From an uncultured Collinsella sp. (GTDB lineage Bacteria; Actinomycetota; Coriobacteriia; Coriobacteriales; Coriobacteriaceae): a stretch of DNA of 64,000 nucleotides. The DNA lies in NCBI GenBank assembly GCA_902493855.1, contig CABUQV010000005.1, forward strand, positions 1-64,000, read 5' to 3'. The notes under the pieces were generated by a model. The model had not been told where the DNA came from and did not search any database. It saw only the letters and a list, made by a program, of their open reading frames with translations. A program made the position numbers and the translations under genes. This document shows, piece after piece, positions 33,808-43,390 of the stretch (the stretch's first letter is position 1; every line of letters starts with the position of its first letter).

Positions 33808-36558
33808 CTACTTTGCGTCGGCCCAGGTTATGCCGGTGCTGGCTTCGGCGATTAGGGGGACGTGGAGGTCTACTACGTGTTCCATGACGTCGCGGACCAT
33901 GGTGGTTAGGCGCTCGACTTCGTCGATGGGGCACTCAAAGTCCAGTTCGTCGTGCACTTGCAGGATCATGTGGGCGGCAAAGCCTTCTTCTTCCAGGCGA
34001 CGACTTACGCGGGCCATGGCGATCTTGATGATGTCTGCTGCGGTGCCCTGCATGGGATGGTTCATGGCCGTGCGCTCGCCAAAGCCGCGGAGTTGCGGGT
34101 TTTTGGCCTTGAGCTCGGGAATATGGCGTCTGCGGCCATACATGGTCTCGGCGTAGCCCGTCTGCTTGGCGCGCGCCACCACGTTGTCGAGGAACGTACG
34201 CACGCCCGGGTAGGCCTCGTAGTAGCGGTCGATCATGTCGCGCGCCTCGGCCATCGAGATATGCAGCGACTGCGACAGGCCGTAGGCCTGCTGGCCATAC
34301 ACGATGCCAAAGTTCACGGCCTTGGCGCGACTGCGCAGGTCGGGCGTTACCTCGGACACCGGCACACCAAATACGCGCGCCGCCGTCTCGGCGTGGAAGT
34401 CCTCGCCCTCGTTAAAGGCGCGCACCAGGTGCTCGTCACCCGAAAGATGCGCGAGCAGGCGCAGCTCAATCTGCGAGTAGTCCACCGCCAAAAAGACGCT
34501 TCCCTCGCCTGCCGAAAACGCCGTCTTGACGGTACGACCCAGCTCAGAGCGCGTCGGGATGTTCTGCAGATTGGGGTCGCTCGAAGACAGACGCCCCGTC
34601 GCGGTGATGGTCTGGTTGTACGTGGTGTGCACGCGACCGTCACCGCGGCGCAGCGGGCCCAGCGTATCCAGATAAGTGGACTTGATCTTGGACTTCTCAC
34701 GCCAATCCAAGATCAAACGCACAATCTCGTGGTCGCGGGCAAGGTCGCTCAACACCTTGGCGTTGGTCGAATAATAGCCGCGCTTGGTCTTTTTGAGGCC
34801 CTTGGTCGGAAGGCCCATCACGTCAAAGAGCACGTGCGAAAGTTGCATGGGGCTGCCGATGTTAAAGGTCTCGTCACCCGCCAGGTCGCGAATGCTGCGC
34901 TCAACCTCGGCAATCTGGGTCGCCAGACCCTCGGACAGACTGTGCAGGCGGTCGGGGTCCACGAGCATGCCCGCGCGCTCCATCTTGGCAAGCACCGGCA
35001 CGAGTGGCATCTCGATGCCATCGAACACGTTGGCGGCATTCTCACGGGCCATGCACTCGCGCAACGGCGCCACGAGCGCCAGCGTCAAGGCCGCCGTGCG
35101 AGCGGCGGGCGCAGGAGCGTCCTTGCCGGCACCCTCTGCACCGCGCGCCGCAGGCAGCGTCATCTGCAGATAGGTATCGGCCAGATATGCCTCATCGAAC
35201 TCGGAGCGGTCGGAATCCAGCAGGTAGGCGGCAACCACGGTATCGAAGATGCGCGTAGAATCGACTGCCAGCGGATCCATGAGCTCGGGCTCAGAAGAAT
35301 CGATGGGCGAAAGCTCGTGCAACAGTGCCTTCATATCCGGGCTCGCCACGCGACCCTCCATAAACAGACGCGCGAGCACGCCGGCAATCACGCCGTGGGC
35401 GAAGTTGAAGCCCTCAACCTCAGCCGCCGCACCGCCGTCGCCCTCCTCGAGCGCGAACAGGCCCTTGGACGTCGCCAGCCACAGCGTGCGCGTCAGTCCA
35501 AAGAGCGCGCCCTCTTCCTTGTCGTCGTCCACCACGGCGGCGACCCACTCGCCGGCATCAATCGCGCGGGAAATCTCAGCCGCAACGGCACCAAGTGCGT
35601 CAGCATCGCCGGCGGCTGAGCGAACCATCGCAGGTATCTCAAACACACTGGAGGCAGCAGCAGCCCCGCCCTCGCCGCCGATCAGCGCCAAGAAACGGTT
35701 CTGCATGGCGGTGATACCAAGCGTACCCAGCGCCGCAGAAACTTCATCGGCAGAAAACGCCGGGAAGGACGTCGTCTCAAAATCGAGCTCAACGGGCGCA
35801 TCGGTACGGATGGTCGCCACCTTACGGCTCAGCAGGGCATCGTCGATGTGCGCGCGCAGGTTTTCGCCCATCTTGCCCTTGACCTCGTCGGCATGTGCGA
35901 TGACCTCGTCCAGGCTACCGTACTGCGCAATGAGCGCGCTCGCCTTTTTGGGGCCGATGCCCGGCACGCCGGGGATGTTATCGGACGTGTCGCCCTTCAA
36001 ACCGTAAAAGTCGGGCACGAGCGCCGGCGTAATGCCGTGATACAGATCGTCCACGCTCTCGGGCGTCATAATCGCCACGTCGGACAGGCCCTTGCGGGTC
36101 GAGACCACATTGACATGCTCGGTCACGAGCTGATACATGTCGCGATCGCCGGTCACCAGCAGCATGTCGCAGCCGGCCTGCTCGCCCAGGCGCGCCATAG
36201 TACCCAGGATGTCATCGCCTTCCCAGCCCTCGGACTGTAGAATCGGCACGTTGAGCGCGGTGAGCAGCTCCTTGATCATCGGAAACTGCGCGTGCAGATC
36301 GGGGTCCATGGGCGGACGCTGCGCCTTATACTGCGGCAGCATCTCCATGCGCACGCGCGGCTTGCCCTTATCAAACGCCACGACCACGCCGTCGGGGTTA
36401 AAGGCATCGATCATCTTGAGAAACATGTTCAGAAAGCCGAAGATCGCGTTGGTGGGGCGACCGTCCGGCGCGTTCATGGTCGGCGGCACGGCGTGGAAGG
36501 CACGGTGCATGAGCGAGTTGCCGTCGATAACGGCAAAGGTACGGCGCTTGTCAGACAT
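33808..36558 (-). CDS. polA: DNA polymerase I
   Basis: A 916-residue polymerase for gap filling and primer removal. The 5'-nuclease domain (about 1-290) has VIDGNSLMHRAF, DGVVVAFDKGKP and GLKGDTSDNIPGVPGIG. The polymerase domain has the A-motif DYSQIELRLLAHLSGD, the O-helix region RSRAKAVNFGIVYGQQAYG and C-motif LQVHDELDFE. The middle 3'-exonuclease-like domain lacks the DxE motif (it reads VAAVVDDDKEE), so proofreading is probably lost, as in many Gram-positive relatives. ATG 36558 follows GAGG; upstream codons are discounted. Confidence 0.95.
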   Translation of the reverse strand: MSDKRRTFAVIDGNSLMHRAFHAVPPTMNAPDGRPTNAIFGFLNMFLKMIDAFNPDGVVVAFDKGKPRVRMEMLPQYKAQRPPMDPDLHAQFPMIKELLTALNVPILQSEGWEGDDILGTMARLGEQAGCDMLLVTGDRDMYQLVTEHVNVVSTRKGLSDVAIMTPESVDDLYHGITPALVPDFYGLKGDTSDNIPGVPGIGPKKASALIAQYGSLDEVIAHADEVKGKMGENLRAHIDDALLSRKVATIRTDAPVELDFETTSFPAFSADEVSAALGTLGITAMQNRFLALIGGEGGAAAASSVFEIPAMVRSAAGDADALGAVAAEISRAIDAGEWVAAVVDDDKEEGALFGLTRTLWLATSKGLFALEEGDGGAAAEVEGFNFAHGVIAGVLARLFMEGRVASPDMKALLHELSPIDSSEPELMDPLAVDSTRIFDTVVAAYLLDSDRSEFDEAYLADTYLQMTLPAARGAEGAGKDAPAPAARTAALTLALVAPLRECMARENAANVFDGIEMPLVPVLAKMERAGMLVDPDRLHSLSEGLATQIAEVERSIRDLAGDETFNIGSPMQLSHVLFDVMGLPTKGLKKTKRGYYSTNAKVLSDLARDHEIVRLILDWREKSKIKSTYLDTLGPLRRGDGRVHTTYNQTITATGRLSSSDPNLQNIPTRSELGRTVKTAFSAGEGSVFLAVDYSQIELRLLAHLSGDEHLVRAFNEGEDFHAETAARVFGVPVSEVTPDLRSRAKAVNFGIVYGQQAYGLSQSLHISMAEARDMIDRYYEAYPGVRTFLDNVVARAKQTGYAETMYGRRRHIPELKAKNPQLRGFGERTAMNHPMQGTAADIIKIAMARVSRRLEEEGFAAHMILQVHDELDFECPIDEVERLTTMVRDVMEHVVDLHVPLIAEASTGITWADAK

Positions 36559-36724
36559 ATTGAATACCTCGCTTTGGGCTGGGCACGGTTCGCTCACTCC
36601 AGTTTACACGCTCCCCGCCCCGCGGCCACCGCACATCAAGCTCCCCCGCCACCGCGCGCCCGTGCGTGATACGATGGCTCACGGTACATTAACCAGCACG
36701 ATCGATCCGAAAGGAGCCTGCGTC

Positions 36725-38122
36725 ATGGAGCGTCCCTGCGCATGGAAAAAGTACACGCCACAGCAAATCGAGGAGCTCGAGGAGCTTTGCCGCGGCTATA
36801 AGCAGTTTTTGAGCGAGAACAAGACCGAGCGCCTGTGCGTCAAGACCGGCATCAAGATGGCCGAGGAGGCGGGCTACGTCGATCTGGAGACCGTGATCGC
36901 CGAAGGCCGCGAACTCAAGGCCGGCGACAAGGTGTACGCCGCCAACCACGGCAAGGACCTTATGCTCGTCAACCTGGGCACCGCCCCGCTCGAGCAGGGA
37001 TTTAACATCCTGGGCGCCCACGTGGACTCGCCGCGCCTGGACCTCAAGCAAAACCCCGCCTTCGAGGCCGGCGACATGGCCTACCTCGACACGCACTACT
37101 ACGGCGGCGTCAAGAGCTACCACTGGGTGGCCTCCCCGCTTGCACTCGTGGGCGTCATCTGCAAAAAGGACGGCACCACCGTCGACATCAACATCGGTGA
37201 CAAGGCGGACGACCCGGTCTTTACCATCTCCGACCTGCTGATCCACCTCTCGAGCGAGCAGATGTCCAAGCCCGCCAAGGATGCCGTCGACGCCGAAATC
37301 CTCGACGTGATTGTGGGCGGCCGTCCCGTCAAGTTTGATGAGGACGACAAGGACGCCCCCAAGGAGCCCGTCAAGCAGATGTTCCTGGACATCCTCAAGG
37401 AGCAGTATGACGTCGAGGAGGAGGACTTCCTCTCCGCCGAGATCGAGGTCGTGCCCGCCGGTCCCGCCCGCGACATGGGCCTCGACCGCTCCATGATTCT
37501 GGGCTATGGCCACGACGACCGCGTCTGCGCTTACCCCTCCATGCTTGCCCAGATCGACGTCGCCAACGTGGAGCGCACGAGCATCACGCTCATCGTCGAC
37601 AAGGAGGAGATCGGCTCCGTGGGTGCCACCGGTATGACGAGCCGCTTCTTCGAGAACACCGTCGCCGAGATCATGACGCTCGCCGGCGAGGATAGTCCGC
37701 TGGCCCTGCGCCGCGCGCTCGCCCACAGCCGCATGCTTTCCTCCGACGTGTCCGCCGGTTTCGACCCGGGCTATGCCGGCAAGTTCGAGACCAAGAACGC
37801 CGCCTTCATGGGTCGCGGCCTGTGCTTTAACAAGTACACGGGCAGCCGCGGCAAGGGTGGCTCCAACGACGCCGACGCCGAGTACGTGGCCCTCGTCCGC
37901 GACATCATGGACGAGGCCGGCGTGGACTTCCAGACCTGCGAGCTCGGTCGCGTCAACGCGGGCGGCGGCGGCACCATCGCCTACATCATGGCCAAGTACG
38001 GCATGAACGTCATCGACTCCGGTGTTGCCGTCCTGTCCATGCATGCCCTGTGGGAGGTCGCCAACAAGGCCGATATCTACGAGGCCTATCGCGGCTACAA
38101 GGCCTTCATCGAGCGCGCCTAA
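36725..38122 (+). CDS. M18 family zinc aminopeptidase
   Basis: A 465-residue metallopeptidase. ILGAHVDSPRLDLK holds the first zinc ligand histidine, DKEEIGSVGATGM the catalytic glutamate, and SSDVSAGFDP and SMHALWE later ligands, as in M18 (ApeA-like) enzymes. It trims N-terminal residues from peptides in the cytoplasm. AAAGGAG eight bases before ATG 36725 fixes the start. It is transcribed divergently from polA. Confidence 0.9.
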   Translation: MERPCAWKKYTPQQIEELEELCRGYKQFLSENKTERLCVKTGIKMAEEAGYVDLETVIAEGRELKAGDKVYAANHGKDLMLVNLGTAPLEQGFNILGAHVDSPRLDLKQNPAFEAGDMAYLDTHYYGGVKSYHWVASPLALVGVICKKDGTTVDINIGDKADDPVFTISDLLIHLSSEQMSKPAKDAVDAEILDVIVGGRPVKFDEDDKDAPKEPVKQMFLDILKEQYDVEEEDFLSAEIEVVPAGPARDMGLDRSMILGYGHDDRVCAYPSMLAQIDVANVERTSITLIVDKEEIGSVGATGMTSRFFENTVAEIMTLAGEDSPLALRRALAHSRMLSSDVSAGFDPGYAGKFETKNAAFMGRGLCFNKYTGSRGKGGSNDADAEYVALVRDIMDEAGVDFQTCELGRVNAGGGGTIAYIMAKYGMNVIDSGVAVLSMHALWEVANKADIYEAYRGYKAFIERA

Positions 38123-38133
38123 CCAACCCTTGT

Positions 38134-38202
38134 AACTTGCGGTGAAATACGGATTCATCAGGGCTTCCAACGGGGAAAGCGGTCTGTATTTCACCGCAAC
38201 TT
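38134..38202 (+). repeat. TTGCGGTGAAATA inverted-repeat element, full copy
   Basis: Left arm ACTTGCGGTGAAATACGGA and right arm GTCTGTATTTCACCGCAACTT, then TTTTT. The inner part is less well paired than in other copies. It lies after the M18 peptidase stop and 22 bases before yaaA. Confidence 0.8.
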
Positions 38203-38223
38203 TTTTAGCGGGAGGAGGATTCC

Positions 38224-39075
38224 GTGCTACAGGTCGTCATTTCGCCCGCCAAACAGATGCGGACAGCTCAAGATGCCTTTGACGTTTTGGGCATACCGCC
38301 TTTTGCACATCAGACGGCCCGGCTCCATCAGGCACTGCTAGGCATCGAACGCGAGGATGGCGCAGCAGGTCTTCAGGCCCTTTGGAACGTGAGCGACAGG
38401 CTGCTTACAACGTGCCTGGATACGCTTCACGAATTTATGCCCGTCCTGAGCGATGCCGACCTCGCCGATCCCGATATCGCGCGCCGAATCTCCCCCGCCG
38501 TCATGTCCTACCACGGCATCCAATACCAAAGCATGGCGCCCGAGGTCATGGATGCTGCACAGCTCGACTGGCTGCAAAACCATCTCTGGATCCTCTCCGG
38601 ATTGTACGGATGCGTGCGGCCTTTCCATGGCGTTGAGCCCTATCGGCTCGAAATGGGAGCCAAGCTCGCCGTCGACAACGCCCGTGACCTCTATGCGTTT
38701 TGGGGCGACAAACTTGCATGCGCCATTGCGCCGACCGGCTCCAACACCACGGTCGTCAACCTTGCCAGCGCGGAGTACGCCAAGGCCGTTCTGCCCCATC
38801 TCGCAGGCGACGCCACAACCGTCACTTGTCTCTTTGGCGAAGGTGTCCGCAACGGCAAGCCCATCCAGCGCTCGACCGCCAGCAAAAAGGCGCGCGGCTC
38901 CATGGTGCGCTGGATGGCAGAAAACAAGCTCGAGGACGCCGCCGGTCTTACCGAGTTCAACCTTGGCTACCGCTATGTCCCCGAGCTCTCGTCCCCAGGC
39001 ACCCTCGTGTTCATCAACGAACAGATGCTCTGGAGCCGGCACCCAACACTGACCCGCTCAGCCTTCTCTATATAA
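38224..39075 (+). CDS. yaaA: peroxide stress protein YaaA (DUF328)
   Basis: A 283-residue protein of the YaaA/UPF0246 family, which lowers free iron damage under peroxide stress in E. coli. It begins VVISPAKQM, has the SGLYGCVRPF.GVEPYRLEMG block and ends with FNLGYRY. GTG 38224 follows GGGAGGAGG. It is somewhat longer than E. coli YaaA and divergent in the middle. Flanked on both sides by copies of the same inverted repeat. Confidence 0.85.
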   Translation: MLQVVISPAKQMRTAQDAFDVLGIPPFAHQTARLHQALLGIEREDGAAGLQALWNVSDRLLTTCLDTLHEFMPVLSDADLADPDIARRISPAVMSYHGIQYQSMAPEVMDAAQLDWLQNHLWILSGLYGCVRPFHGVEPYRLEMGAKLAVDNARDLYAFWGDKLACAIAPTGSNTTVVNLASAEYAKAVLPHLAGDATTVTCLFGEGVRNGKPIQRSTASKKARGSMVRWMAENKLEDAAGLTEFNLGYRYVPELSSPGTLVFINEQMLWSRHPTLTRSAFSI

Positions 39076-39142
39076 CTTGCGGTGGAATAGTTCCGATTTG
39101 AGCCTTTTATCGCACAATCGGGAACTATTCCACCGCAACTTT
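39074..39142. repeat. TTGCGGTGGAATA inverted-repeat element, full copy
   Basis: Arms ACTTGCGGTGGAATAGTTCC and its near complement. The changed position (GGAATA with TATTCC) is compensated on the other arm. It overlaps the yaaA stop codon and lies between convergent genes. Confidence 0.85.
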
Positions 39143-39169
39143 TATGAATTGGCTGGCTAGGCTCGACAC

Positions 39170-39691
39170 CTATTCTGCTAGACCGTCGGCCTTTGCAATC
39201 CCGTTTGTCGAACCGTCCTGATAGACAATCTTGACGTGCTCAACCTCGGACACCGCAACACCCGCCGGGGGCTCCAGGCGCCATTCCGTCAGCACGATAT
39301 CCATGGTCGTGGGCACATCTCCTTGATCTTTGAGCTTCACCGTGAGCGTTTTGAGCGCCGCGTCAAACGTCACGCGTTCGATTTCTTCACCTGGAATGGA
39401 CCCACCACTCAGCTGCAACTGCACAAACTCATCGCGCGGGTACCAATAATCGCCCGGAACGGCGAGCGTATTGGCATTACCGCCAGTACTCCTCACCGTC
39501 ATAATCGGTAGGCTATCATCAGCCTCGAACTCCCAGGCAGCGCCGCCGCGACCGCCAAACGTCCAAATACAAAAGGCAATCACCAACACGGCAAGCACCG
39601 CAAAACCAATCGCGACAAGGCCATGGTGCGCACGGCTTTCCTCGACCGATACATCCCATTGCGTCTCTCGATATAGATGCTTGTCTTCCAT
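39170..39691 (-). CDS. membrane-anchored protein of unknown function
   Basis: A 173-residue protein with a short cytosolic N-terminus, one transmembrane helix at about 24-45 (VAIGFAVLAVLVIAFCIWTF) and an outside domain rich in beta-strand character. ATG 39691 has GGAGG five bases upstream. The frame stays open far upstream through the antisense of thiC, but that part is spurious. I do not recognise the outer domain. It is divergent from the thiC riboswitch. Confidence 0.65.
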   Translation of the reverse strand: MEDKHLYRETQWDVSVEESRAHHGLVAIGFAVLAVLVIAFCIWTFGGRGGAAWEFEADDSLPIMTVRSTGGNANTLAVPGDYWYPRDEFVQLQLSGGSIPGEEIERVTFDAALKTLTVKLKDQGDVPTTMDIVLTEWRLEPPAGVAVSEVEHVKIVYQDGSTNGIAKADGLAE

Positions 39692-39763
39692 GTTCGCCTC
39701 CTCACAGGCACGCTCGCTAGGCCAATCGTACCCATTCGAGCTATACTTGAGCCCATTACATAA

Positions 39764-39854
39764 ACGGGGAGCTTGCGGGACAAGACGGCAGGCTGAGATT
39801 GGGCGCGCCCGCCCTGACCCGCAAACCTGATATGGGTAATGCCAACGAAGGGAG
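39764..39854 (+). ncRNA. TPP riboswitch (thi box)
   Basis: Conserved segments appear in order: GGGGAGC, the CTGAGA of P3/J, GACCCG, ACCTGAT, GGTAATGCC and CGAAGGGA. The 3' strand AAGGGAG is also the thiC ribosome-binding site, so thiamine pyrophosphate would mask translation initiation. A TATACT at 39742 may be the -10 box. Confidence 0.95.
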
Positions 39855-39862
39855 CCGTGCCA

Positions 39863-41197
39863 ATGAGCACACAGACCGAGCCCAAGCTCGTCACGCAAAT
39901 CGACTTCGCCCGCGCCGGGCAGATCACACCGCAGATGAAGGAAGTCGCCGATCGCGAGCATCGCGACCCCGAGTACATCCGCGAGCGCGTGGCAGACGGC
40001 CGCATCGCCATTCCCGCCAACATCGTGCATATCAAAAAGGGGATGCGCGCCTTTGGTGTCGGCGAGGGCCTGTCCACCAAGGTCAACGTGAACTTGGGCA
40101 TCTCGGGCGACAAGGCCGATGCCGCCGAGGAATGGAAGAAGGTCAAGATTGCCGAGGACTTTGGCGCCGACGCCATCATGGACCTCTCCAACTCGGGCAA
40201 GACGCGCCAGTTCCGCCAGCAGCTCATCGACGAGACGCCGCTTATGGTGGGCACCGTCCCCATGTACGACGCCATCGGCTACATGGAAAAGCCGCTGGTC
40301 AAGCTCACCAAGGACGACCTGCTCGAGGTCGTTCGCGCGCACGCCGAGGACGGCGTGGACTTCATGACCATCCACTGCGGCATCAACAAGTCGGTCATCA
40401 AGACCTTTAAGGAGACCGGCCGCCTCATGAACATCGTCAGCCGCGGCGGCTCGCTGCTGTTTGGCTGGATGGAGGTCACCGGCAATGAGAATCCCTTCTA
40501 CGAGTTCTACGACGAGGTGCTCGAGATCTGCCACGAGTACGACGTGACGATTTCGCTTGGCGACTCCTGCCGCCCGGGCTGCCTCTACGACTCCAACGAC
40601 GCAACCGAGACCGCCGAGATGATCGAGCTGGGCAAGCTGTGCAAGCGCGCCTGGGCCGCCGGCGTCCAGGTCATGGTCGAGGGCCCGGGTCACATGGCGC
40701 TCGACGAGATCGCCGCCAACATGAAACTGCAGAAGCGCCTGTGCCACAACGCCCCGTTCTATGTGCTCGGGCCGCTGGTGACCGATATCGGCGTGGGCTA
40801 TGACCACATCACCGCCGCCATCGGTGGTGCCATCTCCGCCAGCTCCGGCGCCGACTTCCTGTGCTACGTGACGCCGGCCGAGCACCTGTGCCTCCCCAAC
40901 GCCCAGGATGTGCTCGACGGCCTCATGGCCACCAAGATCGCCGCACACGCCGCCGATATCGCCAAGAAGGTGCCCCACGCCCGCGACATGGACGACAAGA
41001 TGGGCCAGGCACGCCGCAAGCTCGACTGGGACGCCATGTGGAAGTGCGCGCTCGACCCGGTTACGGGCAAGAAACGCTACGAGGAGTCCCCCGCCGCCAC
41101 CGAGGGCACTTGCACCATGTGTGGCAAGATGTGCGCCGTCCGCACCGTTAACAAGGTGTTCGAAGGCACGACGATCGACCTCGGCATGGAGAACTAA
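39863..41197 (+). CDS. thiC: phosphomethylpyrimidine synthase
   Basis: A 444-residue radical-SAM enzyme turning aminoimidazole ribotide into the pyrimidine half of thiamine. It has RIAIPANIVHIKKGMRAFG, TVPMYDAIGY, MTIHCGIN, SLGDSCRPGC and EGPGHMALDEI. The cluster motif near the C-terminus is CTMCGKMC (CX2CX3C). ATG 39863 lies eight bases after the AGGGAG of the TPP riboswitch. Confidence 0.96.
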   Translation: MSTQTEPKLVTQIDFARAGQITPQMKEVADREHRDPEYIRERVADGRIAIPANIVHIKKGMRAFGVGEGLSTKVNVNLGISGDKADAAEEWKKVKIAEDFGADAIMDLSNSGKTRQFRQQLIDETPLMVGTVPMYDAIGYMEKPLVKLTKDDLLEVVRAHAEDGVDFMTIHCGINKSVIKTFKETGRLMNIVSRGGSLLFGWMEVTGNENPFYEFYDEVLEICHEYDVTISLGDSCRPGCLYDSNDATETAEMIELGKLCKRAWAAGVQVMVEGPGHMALDEIAANMKLQKRLCHNAPFYVLGPLVTDIGVGYDHITAAIGGAISASSGADFLCYVTPAEHLCLPNAQDVLDGLMATKIAAHAADIAKKVPHARDMDDKMGQARRKLDWDAMWKCALDPVTGKKRYEESPAATEGTCTMCGKMCAVRTVNKVFEGTTIDLGMEN

Positions 41198-41288
41198 CTC
41201 GTCACCGGAGCCACAAACGGCCACAAGGTGTTCGTCAATTGTTGACATGTGAACATTTTCTTACATTTACGTAAAGATTGCACCGCCC

Positions 41289-41318
41289 GCCCGGGATCGG
41301 CATACAGCCGGCCCGGGC
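41289..41318 (+). terminator. hairpin after thiC, possible terminator
   Basis: GCCCGGG (41289-41295) pairs with CCCGGGC (41312-41318), then AACTTTAT. It lies 90 bases after the thiC stop; a TATAAT at 41324 may then serve thiD. Confidence 0.45.
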
Positions 41319-41374
41319 AACTTTATAATGCAGACAGAAGACCCATTTGAATCCGACCGATCAAGGGAGCGAAC

Positions 41375-42205
41375 ATGGATCGCAGTAAGGTACCCGCCGT
41401 TCTATCCATCGCAGGATCCGATTCCAGCGGTGGTGCCGGCATTCAGGCCGACATCAAGACCATCACGGCGCACCGCCTGTATGCCGAGACGGCCATCACG
41501 GCCATCACCGCACAAAACACGCTCGGCGTCACCGCCGTGCAGAATATCTCCCCGGACATTGTCGCGGCGCAGATCGATGCCGTTTTTGACGATATCCGCC
41601 CCAGCGCTGTCAAGATCGGCATGGTTTCCTCTGCCGAGATTATCGAGGTTATCGCCAACCGCTTGAGTGCCTGGGGTGCACAAAATATCGTCGTCGACCC
41701 CGTCATGGTCGCCACCTCGGGCGCTCGCCTGATCGCAGAGGATGCCGCCGAAGCGCTTACGCGCCGCCTGTTCCCACTGGCGACCGTCATCACGCCCAAT
41801 ATTCCCGAGGCCATGGCGCTGCTCGATTACGAGGTCGATTCCGAGCGCACGCAGCAAAATGCCGCCATGCTCCTCACCCGCCGCTTTGGCTGCGCGTCCC
41901 TCGTTAAGGGCGGGCATTTTGTCAACGAAGCCAACGATGTGCTAGCAGAGCCCGCGCCGCTCGATGACGAGGGCAACCATCTGGGCGATCCGCTCACCAC
42001 GTGGTTCCGTCACAAGCGTATCGAGACCGGCAACACGCACGGTACTGGCTGCACGCTCTCGTCCGCCATCGCCTGCGCGCTGGCCCAGGGCATGGATCTT
42101 GCCGATGCCGTCAACGCCGGCAAGGCCTACCTAACGGGCGCTCTCGCCGCCGGCTTTGACATGGGCAAAGGCTCCGGCCCCGTCAATCACATGTGGCAGT
42201 ACTGA
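41375..42205 (+). CDS. thiD: hydroxymethylpyrimidine/phosphomethylpyrimidine kinase
   Basis: A 276-residue ribokinase-fold enzyme phosphorylating the thiamine pyrimidine. SIAGSDSSGGAGIQADIKT at the start, DPVMVATSGARL, TPNIPEA, LVKGGH and the anion hole GNTHGTGCTLSSAIA are all present. AAGGGAG precedes ATG. It follows thiC, so the riboswitch probably also affects it in part. Confidence 0.96.
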   Translation: MDRSKVPAVLSIAGSDSSGGAGIQADIKTITAHRLYAETAITAITAQNTLGVTAVQNISPDIVAAQIDAVFDDIRPSAVKIGMVSSAEIIEVIANRLSAWGAQNIVVDPVMVATSGARLIAEDAAEALTRRLFPLATVITPNIPEAMALLDYEVDSERTQQNAAMLLTRRFGCASLVKGGHFVNEANDVLAEPAPLDDEGNHLGDPLTTWFRHKRIETGNTHGTGCTLSSAIACALAQGMDLADAVNAGKAYLTGALAAGFDMGKGSGPVNHMWQY

Positions 42206-42363
42206 CCTGTAGGAACGACAAAAACGAACACTCCGTTTACCTGCTGGTTCAAGTACGACAACAACGGCAGAAGCGCATAAAACGGGTTAGCACGCGCACT
42301 TGGGATAATTTGGGGATACGCTAGGGTCACCGTCGAACTGACGAATCGTCTTGTTTAATTCAA

Positions 42364-42403
42364 AAAAAGCTCCCTCCCTGGACAACCAGGGAGGGAGCTT
42401 TTT
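42364..42403. terminator. strong bidirectional terminator at the host/prophage side
   Basis: An 18-bp perfect stem AAAAAGCTCCCTCCCTGG with its complement and loop ACAA, with A- and T-runs on both sides. It separates thiD from the last late gene of the prophage. The left attachment site may be in 42206-42363 but cannot be shown. Confidence 0.9.
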
Positions 42404-42430
42404 CGTTTGTTGCCAATCAATAATCGAGGG

Positions 42431-43390
42431 TCATCGGTACAACCCACGGACCAGCGCCTTGCCGATCGCGACGTTGGTGTCACGGCCGTGGTAGCCATCG
42501 GCGCCTGACGAGCCGCACGAGATGCCATGTGCGATAAGCCAACGCTGGTGCTGTTTGATGGTTCCGCTGTTCATCTGGCGAGCCTGGACACCGCAGAACT
42601 CAGGGTAGATCTTGCAACCCACTTTGCGCTGAAGCGCCAGGACCATATCAGAGCCGCAACCTTTTCCGGCCTTCGCCCACTCGACGCAGCCCGCATCGAC
42701 GGCCCAGAAATAAGACTTGTTAGTGAGCCACTGACCCGAGATGACCCCGTCGGCGGAGGTCCCAAGCTGGCGCTGAAGCTCACTAATCATCTTGGGACCG
42801 AGGTAGCGCGTGTCACCGAGGCTCGAGACGGTGTTGTCCCTGACCTCGGTGTTTGTGCCGCTGAGCGTCTTGCCATCGCCGAGCCAGTACAGGGTGCCGT
42901 CCCACGGATAGCTGTAGTACGGCTTGATGTTGCTCTCGCGCCCCGTCTGATCGCCCTCTGCACCGGTGACGGTGCCTTTTTCCGAGATGGAAAACTGTGC
43001 CAGCATGTCGCCGCGTATGGAGCCGTAGGGCGAGATGCACACGGCGGTGTGATGCCTCTCGTTGAGATAGATGTCACCGCGCCGCGCCGACTTTACGCCC
43101 ATCTTTCGCCATCCGAAAAGCCCGGTCTTGAGCAACTGCGTGCGCATGTTGCCGGTATAGGTGGCGCCGAACGTGTTCACGCCAACGGCGCGCAGGGCGG
43201 TTATCACCGCCGAGCTACAGTCACGGTCGCCGCCCGCGACGGTCACAGTCGTGCCTTCGGAAAGAGTGATGACCTCCATGGTGCCGTCGCCCATGCGGTT
43301 TATCTGGGAATAGCCGTGTCCCGTTCCCCCGTCATGCGAGACGAGGTGCTCAATTACCTGCGCGAAGGCCTCACGCTGAGTGATCGCCAC
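42431..43390 (-). CDS. phage endolysin (amidase/NlpC-P60-like plus C-terminal region)
   Basis: A 319-residue cell-wall hydrolase. The N-terminal half matches bacteriophage peptidoglycan hydrolases (Amidase_5 type): GHGYSQINRMG, a catalytic cysteine in DCSSAVITALRAVG, and a histidine in RRGDIYLNERHHTAVCI. The C-terminal half carries QLGTSADGVISGQ and LQRKVGC, recalling peptidoglycan-binding repeats. GTG 43390 follows GGAGG at eight bases and overlaps the holin end. It is the last gene of the late operon, followed by the strong terminator. Confidence 0.85.
   Translation of the reverse strand: MAITQREAFAQVIEHLVSHDGGTGHGYSQINRMGDGTMEVITLSEGTTVTVAGGDRDCSSAVITALRAVGVNTFGATYTGNMRTQLLKTGLFGWRKMGVKSARRGDIYLNERHHTAVCISPYGSIRGDMLAQFSISEKGTVTGAEGDQTGRESNIKPYYSYPWDGTLYWLGDGKTLSGTNTEVRDNTVSSLGDTRYLGPKMISELQRQLGTSADGVISGQWLTNKSYFWAVDAGCVEWAKAGKGCGSDMVLALQRKVGCKIYPEFCGVQARQMNSGTIKQHQRWLIAHGISCGSSGADGYHGRDTNVAIGKALVRGLYR

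Noticed and set aside
39170..41248. A 692-codon open frame on the minus strand opposite thiC
   Set aside because: It is antisense to a perfect thiC and riboswitch. High GC gives long empty frames. Only its last 173 codons, with their own ribosome site, are a real gene.
42306..42325. GGGGATACGC resembling the shufflon core
   Set aside because: Only the first eight bases match; no cassette or fibre frame is attached. It could be near the attachment site, but nothing shows it.
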